Below, one piece after another: positions 1-8,087 of a stretch of DNA of 64,000 nucleotides. The position numbers and the translations under genes are program-made. Position 1 is the stretch's first letter. Each line of letters starts with the position of its first letter. Under the pieces are notes generated by a model. That model was not told the DNA's origin and did no database searches. It worked only from the letters and a program-made list of their open reading frames with translations. Origin of the DNA: Kordiimonas sp. SCSIO 12603. GTDB taxonomy: Bacteria > Pseudomonadota > Alphaproteobacteria > Sphingomonadales > Kordiimonadaceae. The DNA lies in the NCBI RefSeq assembly GCF_024398035.1, contig NZ_CP073748.1, forward strand, positions 1,401,520-1,465,519, written 5' to 3'.

Positions 1-89
1 TCAACTGCTTTAGTGCAGAAGGTGAAGGTACACGATTTGTCATTAATTTCCCGTGCGTGAACCACAGTGCAGAAGAACAATTTATCTAG
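1..89 (+). CDS. C-terminal end of a sensor histidine kinase (partial)
   Basis: Only the last 29 codons are present, read in the frame starting at base 3 and ending in TAG at 87-89. The peptide contains GEGTRFVINFP, which resembles the final glycine box and beta strand of the HATPase_c domain of histidine kinases (G-x-G-T-x-F-x-I-x-x-P). The next gene, 15 bases downstream on the same strand, is a response regulator, so a two-component pair is likely. The rest of the protein lies outside the window, so the input signal cannot be judged. Confidence 0.6.
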   Translation, partial: NCFSAEGEGTRFVINFPCVNHSAEEQFI

Positions 90-104
90 TAGGGGATAGA
101 TAGA

Positions 105-1670
105 ATGGCGTTAGTAGGAACAAAATTAAAGTTAAGCCCAAGCAAACCCCAGCAGGTTTCAAATGAGGCGGTTAAAACCAACTGGAAAGTCCTGATCGTT
201 GATGACGAGGACGAAATCCACAGTGTTACCAAGATGGCTTTAAAAGGCTATGAGTTTGGTGGCAGGCAGCTTGAGTATCTGGATGCATACTCCGCAGCGG
301 ATGCAAGACAGATCCTTAAAGAGCATTCTGATATCGCCCTTATCCTACTGGATGTTGTTATGGAAAGTGATAATGCGGGGTTGGATTTAGTTCATTATAT
401 CCGTGGTGATCTGGGGAACAAGCTAACGCGGATTGTGCTGCGAACGGGCCAGCCGGGACAAGCGCCAGAGAAAAAGGTAATCATGGATTATGATATCAAT
501 GATTATAAGGAAAAAACCGAACTCACATCTCAGAAACTTTATACATTGTTGAGCGCTTCCCTTAGGTCTTACCGCGATATGGTTGCACTTGAGGACAGCA
601 GGAAGGGTTTAAGAAAAATCATTGAAGCTACGGCTGATATTTTCTCAATCAATTCTATGCAAACTTTGGCCGAGGGGGCGCTGGATCAGCTCATGTCACT
701 CTTGAGGGTGAAAGAAGGGGATTCCTTTTATGGCAGGCGAGTGGATTCTCTAGCCGCGTTAAAGAAAGATAACTCCTCTTTTGAAGTCCTCGCGGGTACA
801 GGGCGGTATCGTACTGGTAATGATAACAGTGTGGACCCCAACTCACTGAATTTGGAAAAACTGATCTTAGAAGCCTCCCAAAAGGGGCAGGTGGTAAAAG
901 GTAATCAGATTGTTAGTCATCATGTGGGGAAAAACGGCCATGAAAATGTGCTCTATGTATCCGGTGAACTAGCGCTTGATCATATGGATCGTGATCTGAT
1001 TGAATTATATGCTCGCAATGTCGGTATTGTTTTCGAAAATCTGGATTTGAACCGCCAGGTAGAAGAAACCCAGCGGGAAATTGTTTACCGGCTCGGTGAA
1101 GCCGTGGAAACCCGTTCCATGGAAACCGGCAACCACTTAAAACGGGTTGCGGAGATATCAAAGCTATTGGCGCTGAAATTTGGGTTATCTGAAGAAGAAG
1201 CTGAAATTATTAAATATGCTTCGCCTCTTCATGATGTTGGTAAAATAGGTATTCCAGATTCAATTTTGAACAAACCCGGTAAACTGAATGCTGAAGAATG
1301 GGCTGTGATGCAAACCCATGCGCGGCTCGGGTATGAAATGCTTCAATCATCAGATAAGCCTATTTTAAAAGCGGGCGCTATGATTGCGCTGCACCACCAC
1401 GAAAAGTGGGATGGGTCTGGGTATCCACACGGTAAATCCGGTGAAGATATCCATATTTATGGTCGCATTACCGGGTTAGCAGATGTTTATGACGCTTTAG
1501 GAAGTAGGCGCTGTTATAAAGAGCCTTGGGCCCTTGGGGATATATACCGGTTTATTAAAGAACAGCGGGGGAAACACTTCCAGCCAGAACTGGTTGATAT
1601 CCTTATTCAGAATCTTGATCATGTGGAGCATATTCTTACGGTTTTTGCTGATACTCAGGCGGCGCACTAA
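105..1670 (+). CDS. Response regulator with REC, DUF3369 and HD-GYP domains (c-di-GMP phosphodiesterase)
   Basis: 521 residues. A receiver domain covers about residues 28-150, with the acidic pair DDED at 33-36, phospho-acceptor D83 (ILLDVVM) and a lysine at 135/137. The middle (about 165-320) fits DUF3369, a GAF-like region typical of this architecture. The C-terminus is HD-GYP: HD at 376-377 (LHDVGKIGIPD) and HHEKWDGSGYP at 431-441 with an intact GYP. The family hydrolyses cyclic di-GMP; that activity is inferred from the intact motifs. AGGGGAT lies 8 bases before the ATG. The preceding gene end looks like its partner kinase. No output DNA-binding domain is present. Confidence 0.9.
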   Translation: MALVGTKLKLSPSKPQQVSNEAVKTNWKVLIVDDEDEIHSVTKMALKGYEFGGRQLEYLDAYSAADARQILKEHSDIALILLDVVMESDNAGLDLVHYIRGDLGNKLTRIVLRTGQPGQAPEKKVIMDYDINDYKEKTELTSQKLYTLLSASLRSYRDMVALEDSRKGLRKIIEATADIFSINSMQTLAEGALDQLMSLLRVKEGDSFYGRRVDSLAALKKDNSSFEVLAGTGRYRTGNDNSVDPNSLNLEKLILEASQKGQVVKGNQIVSHHVGKNGHENVLYVSGELALDHMDRDLIELYARNVGIVFENLDLNRQVEETQREIVYRLGEAVETRSMETGNHLKRVAEISKLLALKFGLSEEEAEIIKYASPLHDVGKIGIPDSILNKPGKLNAEEWAVMQTHARLGYEMLQSSDKPILKAGAMIALHHHEKWDGSGYPHGKSGEDIHIYGRITGLADVYDALGSRRCYKEPWALGDIYRFIKEQRGKHFQPELVDILIQNLDHVEHILTVFADTQAAH

Positions 1671-1783
1671 TTCTTTCCTAAGGAGCTTCTACAAGGAATG
1701 CAGCCTGCAAAGGTTGCAAAATAGGGTGTGTGTGATAGCAAAGGCTCCAAGCATATTTCTATGGGGCATTCTGAGACGTATCT

Positions 1784-3172
1784 ATGACCAATATTATTCT
1801 TGATACAGATAGCTATAAACACAGCCATTATCTGCAGTATCCCCCTGAAACAACCATTGTGAACAGTTATGTGGAAAGCCGTGGTGGCAAGCATGAAAGC
1901 GTGCTTTTCTTTGGCCTTCAGGCATGGCTGAAGAAGCTGCTGGCGAACCCAATCACACAAGCGGATATCGATGATGCCGCCTGGGTGTGCCATGAACACG
2001 GTATCAGTTTTAACCGGGCTGGTTGGCAGCATATTCTCGATAAACATGACGGCTACTTGCCGCTGGAAATTGAAGCAGTGCCAGAAGGCACAATTGTACC
2101 AATCAGCAATGTGCTTGTACAGGTACGAAACACTGATCCGGCATGCTATTGGCTCAGTAGTTTTGTGGAAACGTCACTATTGAGAGGTGTGTGGTATCCA
2201 ACAACCGTGGCAACCATCAGCTATCACGCCAAACAAAGTATTCTGGAAGCGCTGGAAGAAAGCAGTGATGAGCTGGCTGAGCCCGTTGCGCAGTTTATGC
2301 TGCATGATTTTGGTGCGCGCGGTGTCTCTTCAGAAGAAAGCGCAGCACTTGGTGGTCTCGCGCATCTGGTAAACTTCCGCGGTACAGATACGATGAATGC
2401 GCTTCTTGCGGCCCGCACATATTATCAGGAACCGATGGCGGCTTTTTCCGTTCCTGCGAGCGAACACAGCACCATGACAAGCTGGGGAGAAGATAGGGAA
2501 GCCGATGCCTACAGCAATATGCTCAAGCAGTTTAAAGGTTCGAACATCATCAGTATCGTAGCCGATAGTTATGATATTTTCCGCGCAGTGAATGATATCT
2601 TCGGCGGTGAGCTGAAGGATCAGGTGCTTGAGAATGCGGAAGCAGGTTCACGCCTTGTGGTTCGGCCAGATAGTGGTGACCCTATTGAAAACCCGATCGC
2701 TGTTATCAAAGCTTTGATGGAACAGTTCGGTAGCAGCACGAACAGTAAGGGCTATAAAGTTCTGCCTGATCATGTACGTGTGCTGCAAGGGGATGGTATC
2801 ACCCCGGATACCATCAAGAAAATCCTCAGCCGGATGCTTGAAGAAGGCTTAAGCGCTGAGAATATTGTGTTTGGTATGGGCTCCGGACTGTTGCAGCAAG
2901 TAACCCGTGATACCCAGCATTTTGCCATGAAATGCTCGGCGGTAAAGGTGAATGGGAACTGGCAGGACGTGTTCAAGAACCCTATCACCGATAAAGGGAA
3001 AGCCAGTAAGCGCGGTGTGCTCGCACTGGTGAAAACCGAAGAGGGTTATGAAACTCGCCAAGCAGAAAGCGCAGAAGAAAATGCCTTACGCACGGTTTAC
3101 CGGAATGGTGAAATGCTGGTGGAGGACACGCTTGAGCAAATCCGCCACCGCAGCATGACATATAAGGCTTAG
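1784..3172 (+). CDS. Nicotinamide phosphoribosyltransferase (NAMPT/NadV type)
   Basis: 462 residues, the usual length for the family. The N-terminus (ILDTDSYKHSHYLQYP) and the blocks FVETSLLRGVWYPTTVA, HDFGARGVSSEESA, NFRGTDT, SVPASEHSTMTSWG and RPDSGDP match NAMPT, which joins nicotinamide and PRPP to give NMN for NAD salvage. It is probably cytosolic and dimeric. It stands alone between an HD-GYP regulator and a convergent metal operon; I see no NadM or NrtR neighbour and no NrtR-like palindrome upstream. The Shine-Dalgarno is weak (GAGACG). A GGAGC/GCTCC pair (1682-1686 with 1743-1747) could fold the leader. Confidence 0.93.
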   Translation: MTNIILDTDSYKHSHYLQYPPETTIVNSYVESRGGKHESVLFFGLQAWLKKLLANPITQADIDDAAWVCHEHGISFNRAGWQHILDKHDGYLPLEIEAVPEGTIVPISNVLVQVRNTDPACYWLSSFVETSLLRGVWYPTTVATISYHAKQSILEALEESSDELAEPVAQFMLHDFGARGVSSEESAALGGLAHLVNFRGTDTMNALLAARTYYQEPMAAFSVPASEHSTMTSWGEDREADAYSNMLKQFKGSNIISIVADSYDIFRAVNDIFGGELKDQVLENAEAGSRLVVRPDSGDPIENPIAVIKALMEQFGSSTNSKGYKVLPDHVRVLQGDGITPDTIKKILSRMLEEGLSAENIVFGMGSGLLQQVTRDTQHFAMKCSAVKVNGNWQDVFKNPITDKGKASKRGVLALVKTEEGYETRQAESAEENALRTVYRNGEMLVEDTLEQIRHRSMTYKA

Positions 3173-3577
3173 TTAGCTTTCACAGGCACTGCCTGATGCG
3201 CAGTGCCTCCCTGCTTTGATATTTATAATATGTGCGGTAATGAGTGCTAAGCCACCAGCGACACTGGCAATCAATTCACCTGTTTCGCTTTCGAGTACAA
3301 GCTGTGCCAGTAAAAGGAGTGCAACACCGCCAGCCGCGTTTACTGTAGGCTGCATGCTGCAGTGGCACTTGTATCCTCTGAATAGAGCAAAAGCGCTGAG
3401 TGGCAGCATAACCCCGATAAGCAGTAGTTCAATATCGTGGTTGATCTCCGCGTAGACTGCGATAGCAGGCAGTACGGCGATAAGAATAGGGGTAAGGATA
3501 CAGTGCACCACACACAGGCCGGATGCCGCCATGGCAATCCGGTCCATTACACTTGAATAAGCGGCAGGCTTCTCCAT
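3173..3577 (-). CDS. MerC-domain membrane protein
   Basis: About 134 residues with four hydrophobic segments. The first carries GLCVVHCILTP, the paired-cysteine pattern of MerC-like proteins, and further cysteines follow in YKCHCSMQP and at the C-terminus (HCASGSACES). MerC-domain proteins are linked to mercury uptake and, in many alphaproteobacteria, to Zur-controlled zinc homeostasis. I chose the start MEKPAAYSS at 3577 because it follows the stop of the upstream zur-like gene by 2 bases, which suggests translational coupling. A strong inverted repeat (3184-3192 with 3200-3208) lies inside the last codons and may end transcription between the two convergent genes. Confidence 0.75.
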   Translation of the reverse strand: MEKPAAYSSVMDRIAMAASGLCVVHCILTPILIAVLPAIAVYAEINHDIELLLIGVMLPLSAFALFRGYKCHCSMQPTVNAAGGVALLLLAQLVLESETGELIASVAGGLALITAHIINIKAGRHCASGSACES

Positions 3578-3579
3578 CA

Positions 3580-4074
3580 CTATAATCCCGGATTTGCGCT
3601 GGGGCATGTTTCTTCGCGGCAGAGGGTCATGATTTCCACCACTTTATCTCTGGGTGTAAAACCGGCGCTGTTGGCGTTATCTTCAAGCGCATATTGCAGG
3701 GCTGGATTTTCAATAGTGTCTACATGCCCGCAAGCTTCGCAGATCATTAAGATACTGTGTTTGGTGAACGGCTTGGAAATGGGCCGGGCTGTAAAAGTGC
3801 GCGTGGAATGCACGGGCCGTACTAGGTTTTTCCGTGTGAGATCAGTGAGCGCACGGTAAATGGTAGGGGCCGTGTTCACACCTTGAGGGCGCAGTATTTC
3901 AAGCAGTTCATATGCTTTTGCTGACCTGCCCAAAGATAGCAGTGCATCATAAACCATAGCCTGATTGTTGGTAAGCCTTGGTGGCCTTAGTGGCTGGTAG
4001 CCATTGTTTGTATTACCCGGTGCAGGTGCCATGCTACGCGCACTGGCACCATCATATAATTCCATATGTTTCAT
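3580..4074 (-). CDS. zur: Fur-family metal regulator, probably Zur
   Basis: About 164 residues. The N-terminal winged helix (LTNNQAMVYDALLSLGRSAK ... NTAPTIYRALTDLTRKNLV) matches the Fur fold. The C-terminal half has CEACGH and a late CREETC, the two CxxC pairs that form the structural zinc site in Fur proteins. Pairing with a MerC-like gene and a DUF2946-like gene points to zinc (Zur) rather than iron; this is inference. I prefer the ATG at 4074, preceded by GAGAGAG, over an upstream start at 4125. It is the second gene of a three-gene minus-strand unit whose head carries a palindrome at 4508-4522. Confidence 0.8.
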   Translation of the reverse strand: MKHMELYDGASARSMAPAPGNTNNGYQPLRPPRLTNNQAMVYDALLSLGRSAKAYELLEILRPQGVNTAPTIYRALTDLTRKNLVRPVHSTRTFTARPISKPFTKHSILMICEACGHVDTIENPALQYALEDNANSAGFTPRDKVVEIMTLCREETCPSANPGL

Positions 4075-4168
4075 TGTTAACTCTCTCGCGTGCAGACGAG
4101 CTACACGACAAATATCAGCTGGCATTTGCTGCCAACTGGATCAGATATTCAGGTTGCAATAGGGAGAG

Positions 4169-4501
4169 TTAAGCTTTTGGCGGGGCACGGGCGCTTGCGG
4201 CCGAAATGCTGACGCTATGCGGGATCTGGCTATGAAGTGGGTCATAATTATTGCCCGCGAAAGGGGGGAGGGCAATAGTCTGGACATTGTCTTCAATATC
4301 CATAGCTGCATGCGCTACGAGACAGTATCCGCATTCCAGCCGCGCGTCAGTATCATCAAACTGATTTTCCATCCCATGGTGGTGGAATGAGAAAAGAATA
4401 CGAGTGAAGATAAACAGCCCAAGCACAGTGAGAAGCAATAGATACCTCTTCAAGCAGACTGCGGGAAGAACAGGCTGTTTATGTTCTACTAACGTATTCA
4501 T
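4169..4501 (-). CDS. DUF2946-like small membrane protein, metal-linked
   Basis: About 110 residues with one clear transmembrane segment near the N-terminus (YLLLLTVLGLFIFTRILFSF), followed directly by HHHG and later CGYCLVAHAA, the His/Cys pattern seen in DUF2946 proteins of metal-related operons. The C-terminus is Ala/Pro-rich. Start at 4501 (MNTLVEH) is chosen because it leaves the palindrome 4508-4522 in the promoter instead of inside the gene. It is the first gene of the unit with zur and the MerC-like gene. The likely role is binding or transport of zinc or copper at the inner membrane; the sequence alone does not prove it. Confidence 0.6.
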   Translation of the reverse strand: MNTLVEHKQPVLPAVCLKRYLLLLTVLGLFIFTRILFSFHHHGMENQFDDTDARLECGYCLVAHAAMDIEDNVQTIALPPFAGNNYDPLHSQIPHSVSISAASARAPPKA

Positions 4502-4507
4502 AAGGTA

Positions 4508-4522
4508 GGTTATATAATAACC
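4508..4522. promoter_or_regulatory. Candidate Zur operator
   Basis: GGTTATATAATAACC is a 15-bp palindrome with perfect 6-base arms (GGTTAT/ATAACC), 6 bases upstream of the chosen start of the DUF2946-like gene. It resembles the AT-rich GTTATA-TATAAC type of Zur box. The operon includes a Zur-type regulator, so autoregulation by zinc is the simplest reading. Confidence 0.55.
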
Positions 4523-4564
4523 CAATGGCGAAGGGAACCCTGATTTCGCTAAACCGAAGCTTAT

Positions 4565-5506
4565 TTACGGTGTAATGTTTGTTGCATTGGCTGAGAGAAT
4601 AGTTCGAGATTGTTGCCGTTTCAGGTACCAGATCACTATAAAAGCTACGACAAATTCGAACAATACTGCGACAATCGTGTCAAACCACGAGAACTGGATT
4701 TCCCCTAAGCTCAGAAGTGTTGTTGTCGGTTCACCGGGGATATCATATCCCGCGACTGTAAAGGCGACCAGATTATTGAAAATATGCATTCCAATCGCTG
4801 CTTCGAGGCCACCCGTATAATGAGTAACAATACAGGCGGTGAAGCCGGCAACAAATATCAGTAATACATATTGATAGAAATACCCAGAATCTGCTTCAGG
4901 GTTTGCGAAATGCAGGCTGGCGAAAATCATGCTGGTGATCACATAAACCACCCAAGGGCTTTTTAGATAACGTACAAAAAACTGGTTCGCGTACCCGCGC
5001 AATAGTATCTCTTCAGAGGCGGCTTGAAATGGTACCAATATCAGCGTGACTATAAGAAATGACCAATAGCTATTGCTGTCATAGACCCAGGTAGCACCGC
5101 CGGAAAACCATTCATAGAGAGCGAGGATAATCATCGCACCTCCATAAAGGAATGCGGCGTTCCGCAACACAGACCACCGGAACGTCGGGGCGCTGGTTAA
5201 TAGATCTAGCCATTTCCTTTTATGAATTTTTGTTTGGGCAACCCAGAAGGCTGGGTAGAAGGCCAGGAAGCTAGCCAGGAGGAGAAGGTGATCTTCAAAT
5301 CCGTCTGGCATATCATCTGTTGGTAGCGCTGTACCGATAATGCCGAGTGCAAAGAGGATCGCAACAGAAGCAATAAAGAAAACAACCACGCCTATCATGA
5401 TAGCGAGTACCGACCACATAAAGCTGTTGTCGCCGTAGTGCGATTGGTGGATGAAATCTATCTTCTCTGGAAGGCTGTTGTCTGCCGTTACTGTTGTGTC
5501 GCTCAC
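4565..5506 (-). CDS. CPBP-family intramembrane metalloprotease
   Basis: About 314 residues with seven to eight hydrophobic segments. The three family motifs are visible: EEILLRGYANQFF (EExxxR), FASLHFAN (motif with the first His) and GMHIFNNL (HxxxN). These residues form the glutamate protease site of the Rce1/CPBP family, which cuts prenylated or peptide substrates in the membrane. The ATG at 5563 is possible, but the GTG at 5506 has a far better ribosome site (CGGGGGAATA), so I chose it. The gene appears monocistronic; a hairpin at 5595-5619 separates it from the peptidase gene. No substrate can be suggested. Confidence 0.8.
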   Translation of the reverse strand: MSDTTVTADNSLPEKIDFIHQSHYGDNSFMWSVLAIMIGVVVFFIASVAILFALGIIGTALPTDDMPDGFEDHLLLLASFLAFYPAFWVAQTKIHKRKWLDLLTSAPTFRWSVLRNAAFLYGGAMIILALYEWFSGGATWVYDSNSYWSFLIVTLILVPFQAASEEILLRGYANQFFVRYLKSPWVVYVITSMIFASLHFANPEADSGYFYQYVLLIFVAGFTACIVTHYTGGLEAAIGMHIFNNLVAFTVAGYDIPGEPTTTLLSLGEIQFSWFDTIVAVLFEFVVAFIVIWYLKRQQSRTILSANATNITP

Positions 5507-5594
5507 AAAATATTCCCCCGCTGAATAGATGGAATATCTACCCTGAGTGGTGGATGTAAGCAATATTTCGCCAATAACAAGTGCGGGAGATGGT

Positions 5595-5619
5595 GAAGGC
5601 CGGGATAAACCCGGCCTTC
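5595..5619. terminator. Intergenic GC-rich hairpin, terminator-like
   Basis: GAAGGCCGGG (5595-5604) pairs perfectly with CCCGGCCTTC (5610-5619) around a 5-base loop. It lies just after the peptidase gene (minus strand) and before the CPBP gene. There is no clean T-tract on the minus strand, so termination there may be inefficient. Confidence 0.5.
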
Positions 5620-5632
5620 CAATTGGTTAATA

Positions 5633-7912
5633 TTACTTCAGTGGTTTGATAGGCAGGTTCAGGTAACTGCTGTTTTGCCATTCAAGCTTTAGCGGTTCAC
5701 CAGCGTCTTTGATGCTTTCAAGGCTTACATCTTTCCCTGTGCCGTAATTTACCTGGGCAATCACATTTTTATTTACATTCACGATGGCGGCGATGCGGCT
5801 GCCTTCGGCTATGCGCTTACTCACCATACGCGTGCGGTTAAATTCAATGCTTTCAATTTCACCGGGGGTCAGCAAGTGTCGCTTGGTTTCATCAGCCGCA
5901 TAACTGGCGCGGCCCATATAGGATGCCAAGTGAATAAACTTGCCGTTCGGCAGGATTTCATAAAGCGTTACAGCCAGATCTACGTCCTTTTTGTTCATGC
6001 GAATATCGAGCTTGCCGGAGAACTGGCCCGATAACTCCATATCTTCACCAAAAGTATCGGTGAGGAATACTTTGCCGCCGAAAGTCTCTAACTGGTCTCG
6101 GATAATTGGCCACGGGTATGAAGCATTATTCTGTGTTTTGCGGTCAGTATAATCTACGGTTTGCAGCACATTACCTGTTTTTGTTTCTCGGTGAGTACTG
6201 AGGGTGTGGTGTTCGCCAGAGCTTTCTGTATTCAGATAATAACGTACTGTATCAGCGTTCATTTCCGCGAGCGACGGCACGTGCTTCCATGTATCTGCTC
6301 CCATCACTTGATAGTTTACTTTGTTTTTCACAAGGGCAGGCTTTGGTGCTCCTTTAAGGATGTGATCCATCCATTCAAAAGTAATTTCCGGCACATTAAT
6401 AAAGGCGCTTTGATCAAGCTCAATACCGCGCAGGTTTTTACGCTGTGTGCCTTGAGCGCTCCAATGATCATAAGGACCGATGATCAGATAGTGATCCGCG
6501 TTTTCGTTATAGGTGTGGTGATCATTTAGATACCTGAGCGCAGAGATTTGCCCGTCATCATAATAACCTGTAATGGAAAGCACAGGGATGTTGATGTTCT
6601 TATAATCATTTTTATAAGGCACCATTGCTTGCCAGTATTCATCATACGCGGGGTGATCCAGCCATTTCTGGAACCAAGGGTTTGTAAGGCCATCAACCGC
6701 ATCATATTCGCGGTAAGGGCGGCCACTTTCAAACCATTTAGTGTTAAGGCCTCCCCAGCGTGCATTATCGAAATACAGGTCGAAATCAAGATCGCGGTTG
6801 TTGGCTACATAAAAGGGCCACGCATAATTGGCGCTGATAGAAATATTGTTTTCCATCGGCAGGCCATAACCAGGTATAGCTGCCACATAAGGAACGATGG
6901 TTTTAAGCGCTGGGTGTGCATGCTTTGCCGCCGCCCATGCCGCGAAACCGTTGTAGCTGCCACCATACATTGCCACTTCGCCATTATTCCAGCTTTGCTT
7001 GCTGATCCAGTCAACCACCGCGTTGGCGTCTTTGTGCTCGGTCTCGTATGGGCGGATCTCATCCGTGCTGAGGCGTTTGCCGCGGGCATCAGCTATCACA
7101 CCCGCATAGCCGTGAGCTGCTGCGTTCAATGCCTCACGGAGATTGCTGTCCGGTACGTTGTAAATTGTGAAATTAAGCGCTGCTGGCATTGGTTCTGCCA
7201 CTCCGCGAGGGCGCACTACAACTGCTGAAAGGGTGATACCTTCAGGTGTTTTTATAAGAACGTTACGATCAGTAATATAACGGCGGTCAATATCTTCTTC
7301 TTGCAGGGTTTTGCTGGCAGGAATAACGGCGTTGTAAACATAATAATCCTGATAATTGTAAAGAAGGCTGGCTGCGTCTTTACTGGAAAGTTCGTCACTG
7401 CCAGCTACGCGCCCAAACACAAATTTCATGTAAGGGATACCTTGTTCCAGGCTATAGCCCATATAATAACTGGCTTTATGTGCCTCCTTGTTATTCAGTG
7501 TGCGGAAGATGGCTTCATACACATGCCTGAAAGCAGTTTCGAAACTTTCACCTGTTTGCTGTTCACGGATTTTGGTTTTGAAGAATAATTCCTGCTGAAG
7601 GGTAAGAAACGGGTTTGCGGGATAAGCGCTTGTATCCTGGTTAGCCCTGATTTCTGCCAGTGCCTTCAGTGCTTCATCAAATTGGCCCGTTAGTGCGAGC
7701 AGGCGCATTTTGGTATCCAGGTTATGGCCTTCAGTCTTCAGCAGTTTTTCTGCAAGCGCCTGCATATCTCTGTGAAGTTGGCTTCTTGAATTTAACCGTT
7801 CAGCAAAGCCCTCAAAATCGGCTTTCACGGAGGCAGGTGTTTTGAAATTGTCCTGCGCTATGGAAGTTGTGGAAAGAAGGGCTGTTAATAAAAGTGCTTT
7901 TGTAATTTTCAT
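5633..7912 (-). CDS. Secreted CocE/NonD-family alpha/beta-hydrolase (X-Pro dipeptidyl-peptidase S15-like)
   Basis: About 759 residues starting MKITKALLLTALLSTTSIAQ, a typical signal peptide, after a GAGG ribosome site. The catalytic serine is in MYGGSYNGFAAW, the aspartate in ITGYYDDGQ and the histidine in IIGPYDHW. The C-terminal third fits the jelly-roll domain of S15 enzymes (DMELSGQFSGKLDIRMNKKD ... LHLASYMGRASYA). The N-terminal 170 residues are an extra helical region. Members hydrolyse esters or remove dipeptides after proline; the substrate here is unknown. It is divergent from a winged-helix/propeller regulator, with 11-bp direct repeats between the two that may regulate both. Confidence 0.85.
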   Translation of the reverse strand: MKITKALLLTALLSTTSIAQDNFKTPASVKADFEGFAERLNSRSQLHRDMQALAEKLLKTEGHNLDTKMRLLALTGQFDEALKALAEIRANQDTSAYPANPFLTLQQELFFKTKIREQQTGESFETAFRHVYEAIFRTLNNKEAHKASYYMGYSLEQGIPYMKFVFGRVAGSDELSSKDAASLLYNYQDYYVYNAVIPASKTLQEEDIDRRYITDRNVLIKTPEGITLSAVVVRPRGVAEPMPAALNFTIYNVPDSNLREALNAAAHGYAGVIADARGKRLSTDEIRPYETEHKDANAVVDWISKQSWNNGEVAMYGGSYNGFAAWAAAKHAHPALKTIVPYVAAIPGYGLPMENNISISANYAWPFYVANNRDLDFDLYFDNARWGGLNTKWFESGRPYREYDAVDGLTNPWFQKWLDHPAYDEYWQAMVPYKNDYKNINIPVLSITGYYDDGQISALRYLNDHHTYNENADHYLIIGPYDHWSAQGTQRKNLRGIELDQSAFINVPEITFEWMDHILKGAPKPALVKNKVNYQVMGADTWKHVPSLAEMNADTVRYYLNTESSGEHHTLSTHRETKTGNVLQTVDYTDRKTQNNASYPWPIIRDQLETFGGKVFLTDTFGEDMELSGQFSGKLDIRMNKKDVDLAVTLYEILPNGKFIHLASYMGRASYAADETKRHLLTPGEIESIEFNRTRMVSKRIAEGSRIAAIVNVNKNVIAQVNYGTGKDVSLESIKDAGEPLKLEWQNSSYLNLPIKPLK

Positions 7913-8005
7913 CGTCGTGCCTCGGTTCATCATGTTATTGCCTGCACCACATCGGTGCGGCTTGAGATACCAATTCCACGAGGCGAAAAATAAGTAATGA
8001 TCACG

Positions 8006-8027
8006 AGGTGATTTTTAGGTGATTTTT
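8006..8027. promoter_or_regulatory. Two tandem 11-bp direct repeats between divergent genes
   Basis: AGGTGATTTTT occurs twice back to back (8006-8016 and 8017-8027), followed by TTGTGACC. OmpR/CadC-type winged-helix proteins often bind tandem direct repeats with about one helical turn of spacing. The neighbouring gene at 8088 encodes such a domain, so this is a likely operator for it or for the divergent peptidase gene. Confidence 0.45.
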
Positions 8028-8087
8028 TGTGACCAAGCCCAAAAACCATGATAAGTTCACCGCCAAACTCGGGGTGGGTAATCGGTA

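Noticed and set aside
6548-7228. 226-codon plus-strand open frame antisense to the secreted hydrolase
   Set aside because: It lies wholly within a well-supported gene with all catalytic motifs, has no ribosome site and an odd composition; a shadow frame.
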